Assembly: GCA_035606665.1 (NCBI GenBank)
Contig: DATNEY010000032.1
Span: forward strand, 248,001-312,000
Reading direction: 5' to 3'
DNA from: DASUGC01 sp035606665
GTDB taxonomy: Bacteria; Acidobacteriota; Vicinamibacteria; Vicinamibacterales; SCN-69-37
Length of the DNA stretch: 64,000 nucleotides
Each line of letters begins with the position of its first letter. The stretch's first letter is position 1. The notes beneath the pieces were generated by a model that was given only the letters and a program-made list of their open reading frames with translations, did no database searches and was not told the origin of the DNA. Of the stretch, positions 49,775 through 58,379 are shown piece after piece. The translations under genes were made by a program, and so were the position numbers.

Positions 49775-51217
49775 CTACGGCGCCGTGTACGCCGTCTTCA
49801 TCACCGTGTAGAAGTCCTTCGCGTAACTGCCCTGCTCCCGCGGGCCGTAGCTGCTCTTCTTCCGGCCGCCGAACGGCACGTGATAGTCGAGGCCGGCCGT
49901 CGGCTGGTTCACCATCACGAGGCCGCTCGTCGAGTTCCGCTTGAAGTCGCTCGCCAGCTTCAGCGACGTCGTCGCGATGCCTGACGAGAGCCCGTACTGC
50001 GTATCGTTCGCGACCGCGAGCGCTTCGTCATAGTCCTTCACGCGGATGACCGCAGCGACGGGACCGAAGACTTCCTCGCGATTGAGCCGCATGTCGTTGG
50101 TCGTCTCCGTGAAGAGCGCCGGAGCCATGTAGAAGCCCTCGGTCTCGCGCCTCAGCGGTTCGCCGCCCGTGACGAGCTTCGCGCCCTCTTTCAGGCCGAT
50201 CGAGACGTAGCTCAGATTCTTCGCGAGCTGGCGCCCGTCCACGCACGGGCCGATATCGATGCCCGGCTTGAGCGCATCATCGATCACGAGCCTCTGCATC
50301 CGATCGACCATCGCCGCAACGAACCGGTCGTGAATGCCCTGCGTGACGATCAAGCGGCTCGACGACGTGCATCGCTGCCCGGCCTGAAAGAACGCGCCGT
50401 TGACCGCGATGCTGACTGCGACGTTCAAATCCGCATCGTCCACGACGATGAGAGGATTCTTACCGCCCATTTCGAGCTGGACGCGGGAGCCGGCGGCGAC
50501 CGCGGCGGCCGCCACGGACGGGCCGACGTCCTGCGATCCCGTGAACGTCACCGCGTCGACGTACGGCGAGGATGCGAGCACCGGACCGAGCTGCGCTCCG
50601 GGTCCGAGCACAAGATTCAGGACTCCCGGCGGAAGGCCGGCACGATTGACGATGTCCGCGATCGCCCAGGGCGAGGCGGGCACGAGCTCTGCGGGCTTGA
50701 AGACGACCGTGTTGCCGCACGCGAGCGCCGGCGCGATCTTCCACGCCGAGATCGCAAGCGGGAAATTCCAGGGCGTGATCGCCGCGATGACGCCGAGGGG
50801 CTCGCGCGTCACTTCGCAGTCCACGTTCGGCCGGACTGAATCGACCTTGTCGCCGGTGATGCGGACGGCCTCGCCCGCGAAGAACTTGAAGATCATCCCC
50901 GCGCGAGTGGCCTCGCCGATGCCGTCCGCGACCGGCTTCCCCTGCTCGCGCGCGAGCATCCGGCCGAGCTCTTCCCTGCGGGCCAAGATCTCGGTACCGG
51001 CCTTGTCGAGGATGTCGAACCGCTGCTGGGGATTCGAGCGCGACCAGGTCTTGAACGCCTCGCGGGCGGCGGCGATCGCCTCCTCGAGGTCCTTGCGCGA
51101 CGCGCGCGCGAACTCGCCGATGACGTCGGCGGTATTCGACGGGTTGACGTCGGTGTTGCGGTCGCTCGATTCAACGTGGCGGCCGGCGATCAGATTCGGG
51201 AAAGTTGCTGTAGGCAT
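49775..51217 (-). CDS. Aldehyde dehydrogenase, semialdehyde type
   Basis: 480 residues, NAD(P)-dependent aldehyde dehydrogenase. NPSNTADVIGEFARAS, ITPWNFPLAISAWKIAPALACGNTVVFKPAE (NAD site), FTGSQDVG, the catalytic Glu in QLEMGGKNPLIV and the nucleophile Cys in GAFFQAGQRCTSSSRL are in the expected order. The ending AGLDYHVPFGGRKKSSYGPREQG resembles alpha-ketoglutaric semialdehyde or succinate-semialdehyde dehydrogenases, which would link pentose or uronate breakdown to the TCA cycle. No sugar-acid genes adjoin it, so specificity stays open. Stands alone, leftward. Confidence 0.9.
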   Translation of the reverse strand: MPTATFPNLIAGRHVESSDRNTDVNPSNTADVIGEFARASRKDLEEAIAAAREAFKTWSRSNPQQRFDILDKAGTEILARREELGRMLAREQGKPVADGIGEATRAGMIFKFFAGEAVRITGDKVDSVRPNVDCEVTREPLGVIAAITPWNFPLAISAWKIAPALACGNTVVFKPAELVPASPWAIADIVNRAGLPPGVLNLVLGPGAQLGPVLASSPYVDAVTFTGSQDVGPSVAAAAVAAGSRVQLEMGGKNPLIVVDDADLNVAVSIAVNGAFFQAGQRCTSSSRLIVTQGIHDRFVAAMVDRMQRLVIDDALKPGIDIGPCVDGRQLAKNLSYVSIGLKEGAKLVTGGEPLRRETEGFYMAPALFTETTNDMRLNREEVFGPVAAVIRVKDYDEALAVANDTQYGLSSGIATTSLKLASDFKRNSTSGLVMVNQPTAGLDYHVPFGGRKKSSYGPREQGSYAKDFYTVMKTAYTAP

Positions 51218-51238
51218 GACACTACATTCTGTACCGAG

Positions 51239-51297
51239 TTGGTTCAGGGCGCAGGGTTCCTGGTTCCAGGTTCGGGCGTCTGGTTCAGGGTTCGGCG
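51239..51297. repeat. GGTTCAGGGTTC low-complexity repeat
   Basis: Five or so imperfect units of GGTTCAGGG / GGTTCCAGG between the divergent aldehyde dehydrogenase and UPF0145 genes. Minisatellite-like; no promoter is obvious in the rest of the 89-bp gap. Confidence 0.6.
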
Positions 51298-51306
51298 TAG
51301 ACTCGC

Positions 51307-51633
51307 ATGATGGACATGCTCATCACCACGACATCCGTAATTGAAGGCCGTCCGGTCAGCCGCTACCTCGGTATCGTCACCGGCGAAGCCATCATCGGCG
51401 CCAATATCTTCCGCGACATGTTCGCCTCGGTCCGGGACATCGTCGGCGGCCGCTCGGCCACCTATGAGAGAGGCCTAGCCGAAGCTCGCGAGCTCGCGCT
51501 CAGCGAGATGCAGCAGCGGGCCTCCGCCCTCGGTGCGAATGGAGTGATCGGGGTCGATCTCGACTACGAGGTGCTCGGCAGCAACAACGGGATGCTCATG
51601 GTGTCCGCGAGCGGCACCGCCGTGGTCTGCTGA
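51307..51633 (+). CDS. UPF0145 (YbjQ-like) protein
   Basis: 108 residues, full length for the family (a second Met at 51310 is an alternative start). TTTSVIEGRPVSRYLGIVTGEAIIGANIFRDMFASVRDIVGGRSATYE and GANGVIGVDLDYEVLG are the conserved halves of UPF0145/DUF74, small proteins that form pentameric rings in structures. Biochemical role unknown. It is flanked by a low-complexity repeat upstream and converges with the FAD oxidoreductase gene 12 bp later. Confidence 0.92.
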   Translation: MMDMLITTTSVIEGRPVSRYLGIVTGEAIIGANIFRDMFASVRDIVGGRSATYERGLAEARELALSEMQQRASALGANGVIGVDLDYEVLGSNNGMLMVSASGTAVVC

Positions 51634-51645
51634 CCCGCGCTGGCC

Positions 51646-53031
51646 TCAGCCCGCCGCCGGCTTGATGTTCTGGTTCACGCGGAAGAGGTTCGCCGGATCG
51701 TATTTCGCCTTGATCTTCGCGAGCCTCGCGTAGTTTGCCCCGTACGTGGCTTCGAGCCGGCCCTCGGCCTCATCGTCCATCATGAAGTTGACGTACACGC
51801 CGCCCTGGTTGAACGGGTGCACGGCCTTCCAGTACGCCCGTCCCCACGCCTTGAGCTGGTCGGCGTTCTTCGGATCCGGATCGATCGCCGCGATGACCAT
51901 GTTGAACATCGCGTCTCGCGCCTGCCACGCCGTCGCGTCCTTGGCGACGCGATGGACCGCGCCGTCGATCGGGTACAGATGCATGAGGCAGAAGTCACTC
52001 GCCGGCGCGCCGGACTGCGCGATGTGAATCTTGATCGCCTCGTCCGGCAGCGACGTGACGAAGTCGCCCTTCCAGTACCACTGGAGGCCCTTGGGGAAGA
52101 ACGGATCGAAGAGTCCGTTGATGGCCGGCATCGGCATCGTCCCCATCCAGTTGAAGAGAGGCGCCGGCAGTTTGCTGAGGAGCGGAGCCAGCACCTTCTG
52201 CCCAGCCTCCGCTGAACCATTGTAGGCGCCGATGAGCGCGCACGCCCGTTTGCCCCAGTGCTCCTTCGGGAACGGATCCGTGCCCGGCACGGTCTTGAGA
52301 CCGACGAAGACGCCCAGGTCTTCGGGCGCTGTCTTGATGAAATCGCGGTACGCGCGCATCACCTCAAACGCATCCTTGGCGTCCCAGAAGATCGGACCGG
52401 CGAAGACGTCCTTCACCGGATGCGCCTGGAACAGAAAGCTGGTGACGACGCCGAAGTTGCCGCCGCCACCCCGAATGGCCCAGAAGAGATCGGGATGGCT
52501 GGTCGCGCTGGTCGTGACGAGCTTGCCGTCCGCGAGCACGACGTCGGCCTCGAGCAGGTTGTCGATCGTGAGGCCGTGCTTGCGCGTGAGGTAGCCGGTG
52601 CCTCCGCCGAGCGTGAGGCCCGCGACGCCGGTATTCGCGACTATGCCGAAGGGAACGGCGAGGCCGAAAACGTGCGTCGCATGATCGACGTCCCCGGATG
52701 TGCAACCGGGCTCGACACGCACGCTGCGCCTCTCCTGGTCGACTCGAACGCCCTTCAACATGCCGAGGTCGAGCACGAGGCCGCCGTCGCAGGTCCCGAG
52801 GCCCGGGCCGTTGTGGCCGCCGCCGCGGATCGCGAGCAGCATGCCGGTCTCGCGGGCGAAGTTCACGCCGCGGATGACGTCAGCAACGTCCGCGCAGCGC
52901 GCGATCAGCGCGGGCCGCTTGTCGATCATGCCGTTGTATACGGCACGGGCCGTGTCGTAGTCGGCGTCCGACGGCCGAACCAGTCGTCCGCGCAGGCTGC
53001 CTGCGAATGCCGCAATCTTCTCGTCGCTCAT
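51646..53031 (-). CDS. FAD-linked oxidoreductase, berberine-bridge type
   Basis: 461 residues from the ATG at 53031, which has GGAGG 6 bp upstream. FAD-binding PCMH domain: MLLAIRGGGHNGPGLGTCDGGLVLDLG (His for covalent 8-alpha linkage), VEPGCTSGDVDHAT, GVAGLTLGGGTGYLTRKHGLTIDNL and ADVVLADGKLVTTSATSHPDLFWAIRGGGGNFGVVTSF. The second covalent-linkage cysteine of berberine bridge enzymes is not at the usual place; GHNGPGLGTCDGG may supply it or bonding may be single. The C-terminal BBE motif is VYVNFMMDDEAEGRLEATYGANYARLAKIKAKYDPANLFRVNQNI. Oxidises sugars or alcohols; substrate unknown. Confidence 0.9.
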   Translation of the reverse strand: MSDEKIAAFAGSLRGRLVRPSDADYDTARAVYNGMIDKRPALIARCADVADVIRGVNFARETGMLLAIRGGGHNGPGLGTCDGGLVLDLGMLKGVRVDQERRSVRVEPGCTSGDVDHATHVFGLAVPFGIVANTGVAGLTLGGGTGYLTRKHGLTIDNLLEADVVLADGKLVTTSATSHPDLFWAIRGGGGNFGVVTSFLFQAHPVKDVFAGPIFWDAKDAFEVMRAYRDFIKTAPEDLGVFVGLKTVPGTDPFPKEHWGKRACALIGAYNGSAEAGQKVLAPLLSKLPAPLFNWMGTMPMPAINGLFDPFFPKGLQWYWKGDFVTSLPDEAIKIHIAQSGAPASDFCLMHLYPIDGAVHRVAKDATAWQARDAMFNMVIAAIDPDPKNADQLKAWGRAYWKAVHPFNQGGVYVNFMMDDEAEGRLEATYGANYARLAKIKAKYDPANLFRVNQNIKPAAG

Positions 53032-53105
53032 GAGTTCCTCCGGCTGAAATGAAACCCCAATAATACGTCGTGTCACAAAACGCGGCACTCGGACGTTAAT
53101 AAAGC

Positions 53106-53645
53106 GTGGACGCCCACGGTGATGTGCTTGCGGCCGAAGCCGCGGCCGGTCAGGCCTGCGATTTTGACGCCGTGTTTACCGCACACTACACCCGCATCGC
53201 CAGAGTGGTCGCGCGCGTCGTCCGCGATCGGAGCCGCGCCGAGGATCTCGCGGTCGATGCCTTCGTGAAATGGTGGCGTCACAAGGACAGTCGTGGTGAA
53301 CGTACCGTCGGATGGCTGTACCGCGTCGCGGTGCGGCTGGCCCTGGACGAGCTCCGCGCCGCCGCAAGGCGCAGCCGGTTCGAGCGCCTCATCGGCGCGT
53401 TAAGGATCTCGACACCGACGCCGGAAGCTCTGCATGCCGCGAACGACGAGCAACAACGTGTGCGGACGGTACTCGCCAGCCTGCGCCGGCGCGACGCCGC
53501 CCTGCTGGTGCTGCGGAGCGACGGACTCGCCTACGGCGAGCTCGCAGATGCACTTGGACTCAATCGCAATTCGATCGGCACGTTGATCAGCCGCGCTCAA
53601 AGCGCGTTTCGAGCGGAGTATGTGAGGCGCTATGGAAACCACTGA
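53106..53645 (+). CDS. ECF-type RNA polymerase sigma factor
   Basis: 179 residues from the GTG at 53106. Region 2: FDAVFTAHYTRIARVVARVVRDRSRAEDLAVDAFVKWWRH, for core and -10 binding; region 4: LRRRDAALLVLRSDGLAYGELADALGLNRNSIGTLISRAQSAFRAEYVRRY, a helix-turn-helix for the -35 element. No region 3 or 1.1, as usual for ECF. The last codons overlap the TlpA-like gene by 14 bp, so the two proteins are made together and probably act together, the partner being the likely anti-sigma component. No strong ribosome site precedes the GTG. Confidence 0.9.
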   Translation: MDAHGDVLAAEAAAGQACDFDAVFTAHYTRIARVVARVVRDRSRAEDLAVDAFVKWWRHKDSRGERTVGWLYRVAVRLALDELRAAARRSRFERLIGALRISTPTPEALHAANDEQQRVRTVLASLRRRDAALLVLRSDGLAYGELADALGLNRNSIGTLISRAQSAFRAEYVRRYGNH

Positions 53646-54351
53646 AGATGTCGACCGTCGACTGGCTCTTCTGACCCCAGACCCGAACTGGCAGCCAATC
53701 GCCTCAACGCGGCGGGCCGCCGTCGATGAACGCCGTGCGGCAGGCCGGGCCGCGCGGCTCCGCTGGTCCGGGGCCGCAATCGCCACGGCGGGGATCATTG
53801 CGTTCGTCCCCGTCACCCGTACGTTCGCGGCGCGCTGCATCGAAGCGTGCGTCAACGCGACGACGAGCGTCAGTCAGCTTTGGCGTGCGGACGAACCCGA
53901 GGCGAACACCCCGAAAGCCATCGGCCTGACTGTCGGCGACATCGCACCGGATCTGGCGGGCCTCACGAGCACCGGCGAGGCGGCGCGACTCTCGTCGCTG
54001 CTGGGCCGTGTGGTCGTGCTGAATTTCTGGGCCACGTGGTGCGGCCCGTGCAAAGCCGAAATCCCGATGCTCCGGGCATTGCAGGCACGCTTCCGCGCGA
54101 GTGGCCTTGAAGTCATCGGCGTCTCGATTGACGACGATGGGTGGAAGGCCGTGAATGCATTCGTGGCCGAGCAGGGCATCGACTACAGAATCACGCTGGC
54201 GGACGAAGACACACTTCAAGCCTTCGGAGGTGTTTCGGAGGTGCCGTTGACGCTCGTCATCGATCGCGACGGCCGCATCATCATCAAACGCGTCGGCGTG
54301 CTGACCGAGGGCACAGACTACGATCAGATCGTGCGGCTGTTGGAACGGTAA
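53632..54351 (+). CDS. Membrane-anchored TlpA-like thioredoxin with anti-sigma-like N-terminus
   Basis: 239 residues. Residues 1-44 are cytoplasmic, charged and helical (TEDVDRRLALLTPDPNW, TRRAAVDERRAAGRAARLRW) as in small anti-sigma factors. One membrane helix spans about 45-64. The periplasmic part starts with a Cys69-x3-Cys73 pair (RCIEAC), then a TlpA/ResA domain: GDIAPDLAGLTSTGE, NFWATWCGPCKAEIPML with Cys137 and Cys140, EVPLTLVIDRDGRIIIKRVG with the cis-Pro loop. Coupling to the sigma gene suggests that disulfide state outside the membrane controls sigma inside. That function is inference; a plain thiol-disulfide oxidoreductase is the alternative. Confidence 0.85.
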   Translation: METTEDVDRRLALLTPDPNWQPIASTRRAAVDERRAAGRAARLRWSGAAIATAGIIAFVPVTRTFAARCIEACVNATTSVSQLWRADEPEANTPKAIGLTVGDIAPDLAGLTSTGEAARLSSLLGRVVVLNFWATWCGPCKAEIPMLRALQARFRASGLEVIGVSIDDDGWKAVNAFVAEQGIDYRITLADEDTLQAFGGVSEVPLTLVIDRDGRIIIKRVGVLTEGTDYDQIVRLLER

Positions 54352-54371
54352 CGCCCGTTCGGCCGGACCAC

Positions 54372-55262
54372 CTACAGCCTCGGCTTCCGAATTCCCGCGC
54401 CGTCACATAGGACGTCGACGATCGACGAAAAATCCTGACTCCCCTTGCCTGCCGCGCGTGCGGAACTGAAGGCCTCTCGGGCAACCGCGGCCACCGGCAT
54501 CGGCACTTTGACCGCGTTCGCGGCCTCGACGATGAGGGTCAAATCCTTGTGCGCAAGATCGATCGTGAAGCCAGGTGTCGTGTCTCCGGCCAGGACCTTC
54601 GCCGGCCACGCGATCTTGAGCTGGCCGTTCGTCGCCGTCGTGCCGTGGATGACTTCGAGCGTCTTCGACAGATCGAGACCGAACCGCTGCGACAGCGCGA
54701 CCGCCTCGGCGTTGAGTTGGCAGGAAATGATTGCTAGATAGTTGTTTACGAGCTTCGTCCGCATGCCCGTGCCCACGCCGCCGCAGTGATGGATGGTCGT
54801 CCCCATCTTCTCGAGCAGCGGACGGATGTCGTAGAAAGTGCCGTCCGACGCGCCGACCATGAAGAGGCATTCGCCGCGCTCCGCATGGCTCGCGAGCCGG
54901 CCGACGGGAGCGTCCGCGAACGCGATGCCGCGCGCGGCCGCATCGGCGGCGATCCGGTCCGTCACCAGCGGGTCGATCGTGCTCATATCAACGACGATGC
55001 TGCCCTTTTTCGCGCGGTTGATGACGCCATCGTGCCCGCCGATGACTTCCGCCACGGCCGCCGTCGTCGGCAGCATCGTGAAGATCACGTCGCTTGTCGC
55101 TGCGACCTCGGCTGCTCCTGCTGCCATTTCAGCGCCGAGGCCGACGAGCGCGCGTACGGCCTCGCCGTTGACGTCGTGGACGAGCAGTGTCTCGCCCTTG
55201 CGAACAAGGTTGGAGGCCATCGGCCTCCCCATGTTTCCCAGTCCGATGAACCCAACTTTCAT
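54372..55262 (-). CDS. Beta-hydroxyacid dehydrogenase (3-hydroxyisobutyrate family)
   Basis: 296 residues. NAD(P) site KVGFIGLGNMGRPMASNLVRKG; substrate loop DAPVGRLASHAERGECLFMVGASD, in which the usual D-A-P-V-S-G-G is changed; the catalytic lysine in GTGMRTKLVNNYLAI; and LAHKDLTLIVEAANAVKVPMPVAAVARE. Members reduce tartronate or other semialdehydes or oxidise 3-hydroxyisobutyrate. A TPP enzyme and aldehyde dehydrogenases lie in the same leftward run, so a sugar-acid route such as glyoxylate carboligase / tartronate semialdehyde reductase is possible but unproven. A 106-bp repeat-rich gap separates it from the next gene. Confidence 0.88.
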   Translation of the reverse strand: MKVGFIGLGNMGRPMASNLVRKGETLLVHDVNGEAVRALVGLGAEMAAGAAEVAATSDVIFTMLPTTAAVAEVIGGHDGVINRAKKGSIVVDMSTIDPLVTDRIAADAAARGIAFADAPVGRLASHAERGECLFMVGASDGTFYDIRPLLEKMGTTIHHCGGVGTGMRTKLVNNYLAIISCQLNAEAVALSQRFGLDLSKTLEVIHGTTATNGQLKIAWPAKVLAGDTTPGFTIDLAHKDLTLIVEAANAVKVPMPVAAVAREAFSSARAAGKGSQDFSSIVDVLCDGAGIRKPRL

Positions 55263-55265
55263 TCT

Positions 55266-55372
55266 TTACCGGGGGACTGCGTCCCGCCGGACCCCCTCGC
55301 GTCGTCGCTTGCGGGGGCCCGATCGCCCCGCGCCGCTCCGGCGGCTCTCTCGCTCTCGCTCGTTCGCTCTAC
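55266..55372. repeat. Two-hairpin element, copy 3
   Basis: GGGGGACTGCGTCCCGCCGG, then GCGGGGGCCCGATCGCCCCGC, then short CGCTC inverted repeats. Fills the gap between the hydroxyacid dehydrogenase and the next gene upstream, whose TAG stop (55369-55371) lies inside it, just as argR ends inside copy 1. Confidence 0.75.
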
Positions 55373-56037
55373 TTGCATACTTTGTCTGTCTTCGTGATCT
55401 TGACGGCGTAGAACGTCCGGCCCATGCCGTCCGCGGTCTCTTCCTTGATCATGTTGCCGTTCTCGTCATAGGTGTCGACCTCGATTCCCGCCGGGCCCGT
55501 GATCGTCATCGTCCTGAGGGCGTCGTCGTACTTGTACTGAAGGTTGAAACTCGAAGCCTGGCTGCTGATGGTGGCGATCGTCGGCCGTCCCTTGGGATCC
55601 CAGGAGGTGTACGTCGTCACGAGCAGATTACCGCCCATATTGCTCGTCAGGCGGGTCTGCCGGCGGTCGCCGTCGTACTCGTACTTGATCTGGCCGTTGG
55701 TGCCGCGGCCGCTGGTGTACTGCCGCGCCTGCGTTTGAATGCGCGCTATTGGCGGCACGATTCGAACCTCGTCGACGAAGTCCGCGACGGAGTTGTACTT
55801 GTCCGTGAATGTCACCTCGAAGTTCGTCGCGGTCGTTTGCGTGCGCACGGAACAGATGCGCGACATCGTCGCCAGATCGAAACGGCAGGCCTGCCAGATC
55901 GTGCCGCCTGATGCTCCGGTAATGGTGCGGATCTCCTCAGCGGAGAACGTCCGGCAGGCTCCGGCCTGCTGCAATGCTGGATTGCCGGCCAGGCTCAAGA
56001 TAGCCGGGACAAGGACAAGAGCAGGAAGACGAATCAT
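55369..56037 (-). CDS. Secreted uncharacterised protein with RHS-like motif
   Basis: 222 residues with a signal peptide (RLPALVLVPAILSLAG). Strand-rich, with KYEYDGDRRQTRLTSN, TSWDPKGRPTIATISS, LQYKYDDALRTMTITG and VDTYDENGNMIKEET, the YD-x-x-GN pattern of RHS/YD repeats, though only two or three weak units. Four cysteines (CRTF, ACRF, ICSV and the terminal VCK) suggest disulfides. Could be a small wall-associated protein; no family recognised. Lies 16 bp downstream of the GH2 gene and likely shares its transcript. Confidence 0.7.
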   Translation of the reverse strand: MIRLPALVLVPAILSLAGNPALQQAGACRTFSAEEIRTITGASGGTIWQACRFDLATMSRICSVRTQTTATNFEVTFTDKYNSVADFVDEVRIVPPIARIQTQARQYTSGRGTNGQIKYEYDGDRRQTRLTSNMGGNLLVTTYTSWDPKGRPTIATISSQASSFNLQYKYDDALRTMTITGPAGIEVDTYDENGNMIKEETADGMGRTFYAVKITKTDKVCK

Positions 56038-56053
56038 GTGTAATCGCGCTCCT

Positions 56054-58324
56054 TCAGCGCTTCGCCGGGACCAGGTCGACGAGTCCGGCGTCGATGTACT
56101 GACCGCCGCCGGTCTGGCGACAGTGAATCGCGAACACGTTTCGGCCGGGACGCAGCGCGGCGCGGCCCTCGGGCGTCAGCATCGCCAACTCGTAGTCCGT
56201 CGAGTACCCACCGATCTTCAACGCCAGGACACCGTTGATGTAGACCTCGGCGTCCTCGTCATGGTGGAGGAACAGCTGCGGATTCCGAGCCGCGAAGCCC
56301 GCGGGAAGATCGAACGCCCGGCGGATCCAGATGTCCGGCGTGTTCCACAGTGTGCCCACGATGGCCCCCGGAGTATTCGGCGTTCCGAAACCGCCTCGAC
56401 CGGCCGTCCACCCACGGTCGTCGAAGGCCGGCGACATCCATTCCCCGGCCGGCGCGCTCGTCGCGTATCGCCAATCGGTCGCGGCCGCCTCGTCGCGGGC
56501 GGCCGGCACCAGCGTCACCATCGAAGGCGGCGGAGTGTACAGGGTCATGGCCGCGGCGCGGGCGCGCACCTCATCAGGTTTGATCAGCGCGCGGTCGTAC
56601 GTCATCAAGCCGTTGACTTCGATCTCGACGTCCGTGGTCTGCGTGTACACCGCAGCCGACAGTCCCGGCGTGCCGATAAGCGGGTGCACCCGCCCGAACA
56701 GCTCGACGTATGCGTCCGTCAACGACTCGCGCGTCGTGAAACCGCGATAGCTCCAGTTCGCCTGGCTCTGCCACGTGCGGCCCTGCAGCGGCAGCCCCAA
56801 CCCGCCGAACTCGCCCAGCACGACCGCGCGCGTGGCCTCAACGCGAGGCACGCCCGGCCCTAGATACCGATGAACGTCGTTCACGTCGCCGACCCTCATG
56901 TCGGTCCATCCGCTCGCGTTGTTCACGAGCCGGCTCGGGTCGTATTGCTTGATCCACTCTGTAATGCGCGGCGTGTCGTACTGGCCCCAGCCTTCGTTGA
57001 AGGGAACCCACATGACGATGCTCGGGTGATTGCGGCGTCCGTCGATGAGAGCCTTCAGTTCGGCCTCGAACTGCTGCGCGGACTCCGGCGCACGCACGCC
57101 GCGTAGCGTCGTGCTCGGCATGTCCTGCCACACGAGCAAGCCGAGCGTGTCCGCCCAGTAGTACCAGCGATCGGGCTCGACCTTCACATGCTTCCGCGCC
57201 ATGTTGAAACCGAGACGTTTCGTGACTTCGATGTCGTACCGCAGCGCCTCATCCGTCGGCGCGGTGTACAGCCCGTCCGGCCACCAGCCCTGATCGAGCG
57301 GCCCGGCCTGGAAGAGCGGAGCGTTATTGAGACATAGCCGTAGCGTGCCTGCGGAGTCTTTGCAGAGGGACGTCTTCCTCATACCGAAGTACGAAGTCAC
57401 TTCGTCGACCGCGGTCGGGCCCCGCACGAGCGCGACCTTCAGGTTGTAGAGCTTCGGCGAGTCCGGCGACCAGCGTGCGGCGTTCGGCAGCGCAATGGTG
57501 AGCGGCTCGCCCGGCCGTCCGGACGAGCGCGCGATCTCGCGCGTCCCGTCGAATGCGATCGCACGCACGATTGCTGGTGCCGCCTTGAATTGGACCGCCG
57601 TGGAGAGCGTGACCGCTGCGGTCACGCGCAAGACGCCCGCATCTATGTCGGGCACGAGCGTCAGGCCATCAATCGAGTTGTGTGGCACAGGCTCGATCCA
57701 TACGGTCTGCCAAATGCCCGTCACCGACGTGTACCAGATGCCGCGAGGGTTGTTCACCTGCTTCCCGCGTGGCTGGGTGCCGGTGTCCGTCGGATCCCAC
57801 ACCGAGACAAGGAGTTCGTGACGTCCGCCCCGGGCCACCGCACCACTGATGTCGATCGAAAACCCGTCGTATCCGCCGCGATGCGTTCCGGCTTCACGGC
57901 CGTCGATGTACACAGTGGCGTCCCAATCGACCGCGCCGAAGTGCAGCCGTGTGCGTCGCCCTCGCCACGCGGCTGGCACCTCGAACGTTCGCCGGTACCA
58001 CAGCCGGTTTGGCTCGGCGACTTTCTTCATCACGCCGGAGAGCGCCGACTCGATCGGGAACGGCACGAGGATCCGCCCGTCGAATGACTGGGGCGCGCTC
58101 TCGGCGCGCGGACGGATGGCGTAGTCCCACAGGCCGTTGAGACTGAGCCAGTCACGGCGCACGAGTTGAGGGCGCGGGTATTCAGGCAGCACGCGATCGG
58201 GCATAACGGCCGCGGCCCATCGCGTCATCAGCGGGCCCGCGGCGGGCTGCCACTGCGAGCGATCCGATGCGGCGATGGACGACGTGAGAATCAGAGCGAG
58301 GATCGAGCAGCGCGCCGAGGTCAT
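56054..58324 (-). CDS. GH2 family glycoside hydrolase (beta-galactosidase-like)
   Basis: 756 residues with a signal peptide (CSILALILTSSIAAS). N-terminal sugar-binding jelly roll (PQLVRRDWLSLNGLWDYAI, PNRLWYRRTFEVP, VDWDATVYIDGREAGTHRGGYDGFSID), immunoglobulin-like middle, then a TIM barrel with acid/base Glu in MWVPFNEGWGQYD and probable nucleophile Glu in AVVLGEFGGLGL. A C-terminal galactose-binding-like module (about 610-750) ends the chain. Retaining exo-glycosidase, outside the cytoplasm; beta-galactosidase, glucuronidase or mannosidase cannot be separated by eye. With the GH29 fucosidase next to it, likely works on host or plant glycans. Confidence 0.9.
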   Translation of the reverse strand: MTSARCSILALILTSSIAASDRSQWQPAAGPLMTRWAAAVMPDRVLPEYPRPQLVRRDWLSLNGLWDYAIRPRAESAPQSFDGRILVPFPIESALSGVMKKVAEPNRLWYRRTFEVPAAWRGRRTRLHFGAVDWDATVYIDGREAGTHRGGYDGFSIDISGAVARGGRHELLVSVWDPTDTGTQPRGKQVNNPRGIWYTSVTGIWQTVWIEPVPHNSIDGLTLVPDIDAGVLRVTAAVTLSTAVQFKAAPAIVRAIAFDGTREIARSSGRPGEPLTIALPNAARWSPDSPKLYNLKVALVRGPTAVDEVTSYFGMRKTSLCKDSAGTLRLCLNNAPLFQAGPLDQGWWPDGLYTAPTDEALRYDIEVTKRLGFNMARKHVKVEPDRWYYWADTLGLLVWQDMPSTTLRGVRAPESAQQFEAELKALIDGRRNHPSIVMWVPFNEGWGQYDTPRITEWIKQYDPSRLVNNASGWTDMRVGDVNDVHRYLGPGVPRVEATRAVVLGEFGGLGLPLQGRTWQSQANWSYRGFTTRESLTDAYVELFGRVHPLIGTPGLSAAVYTQTTDVEIEVNGLMTYDRALIKPDEVRARAAAMTLYTPPPSMVTLVPAARDEAAATDWRYATSAPAGEWMSPAFDDRGWTAGRGGFGTPNTPGAIVGTLWNTPDIWIRRAFDLPAGFAARNPQLFLHHDEDAEVYINGVLALKIGGYSTDYELAMLTPEGRAALRPGRNVFAIHCRQTGGGQYIDAGLVDLVPAKR

Positions 58325-58379
58325 CTACACCTCGGCGGCTACTATAGACCTGCTGCGGGCAATCGGCTCGGGTTCATCC

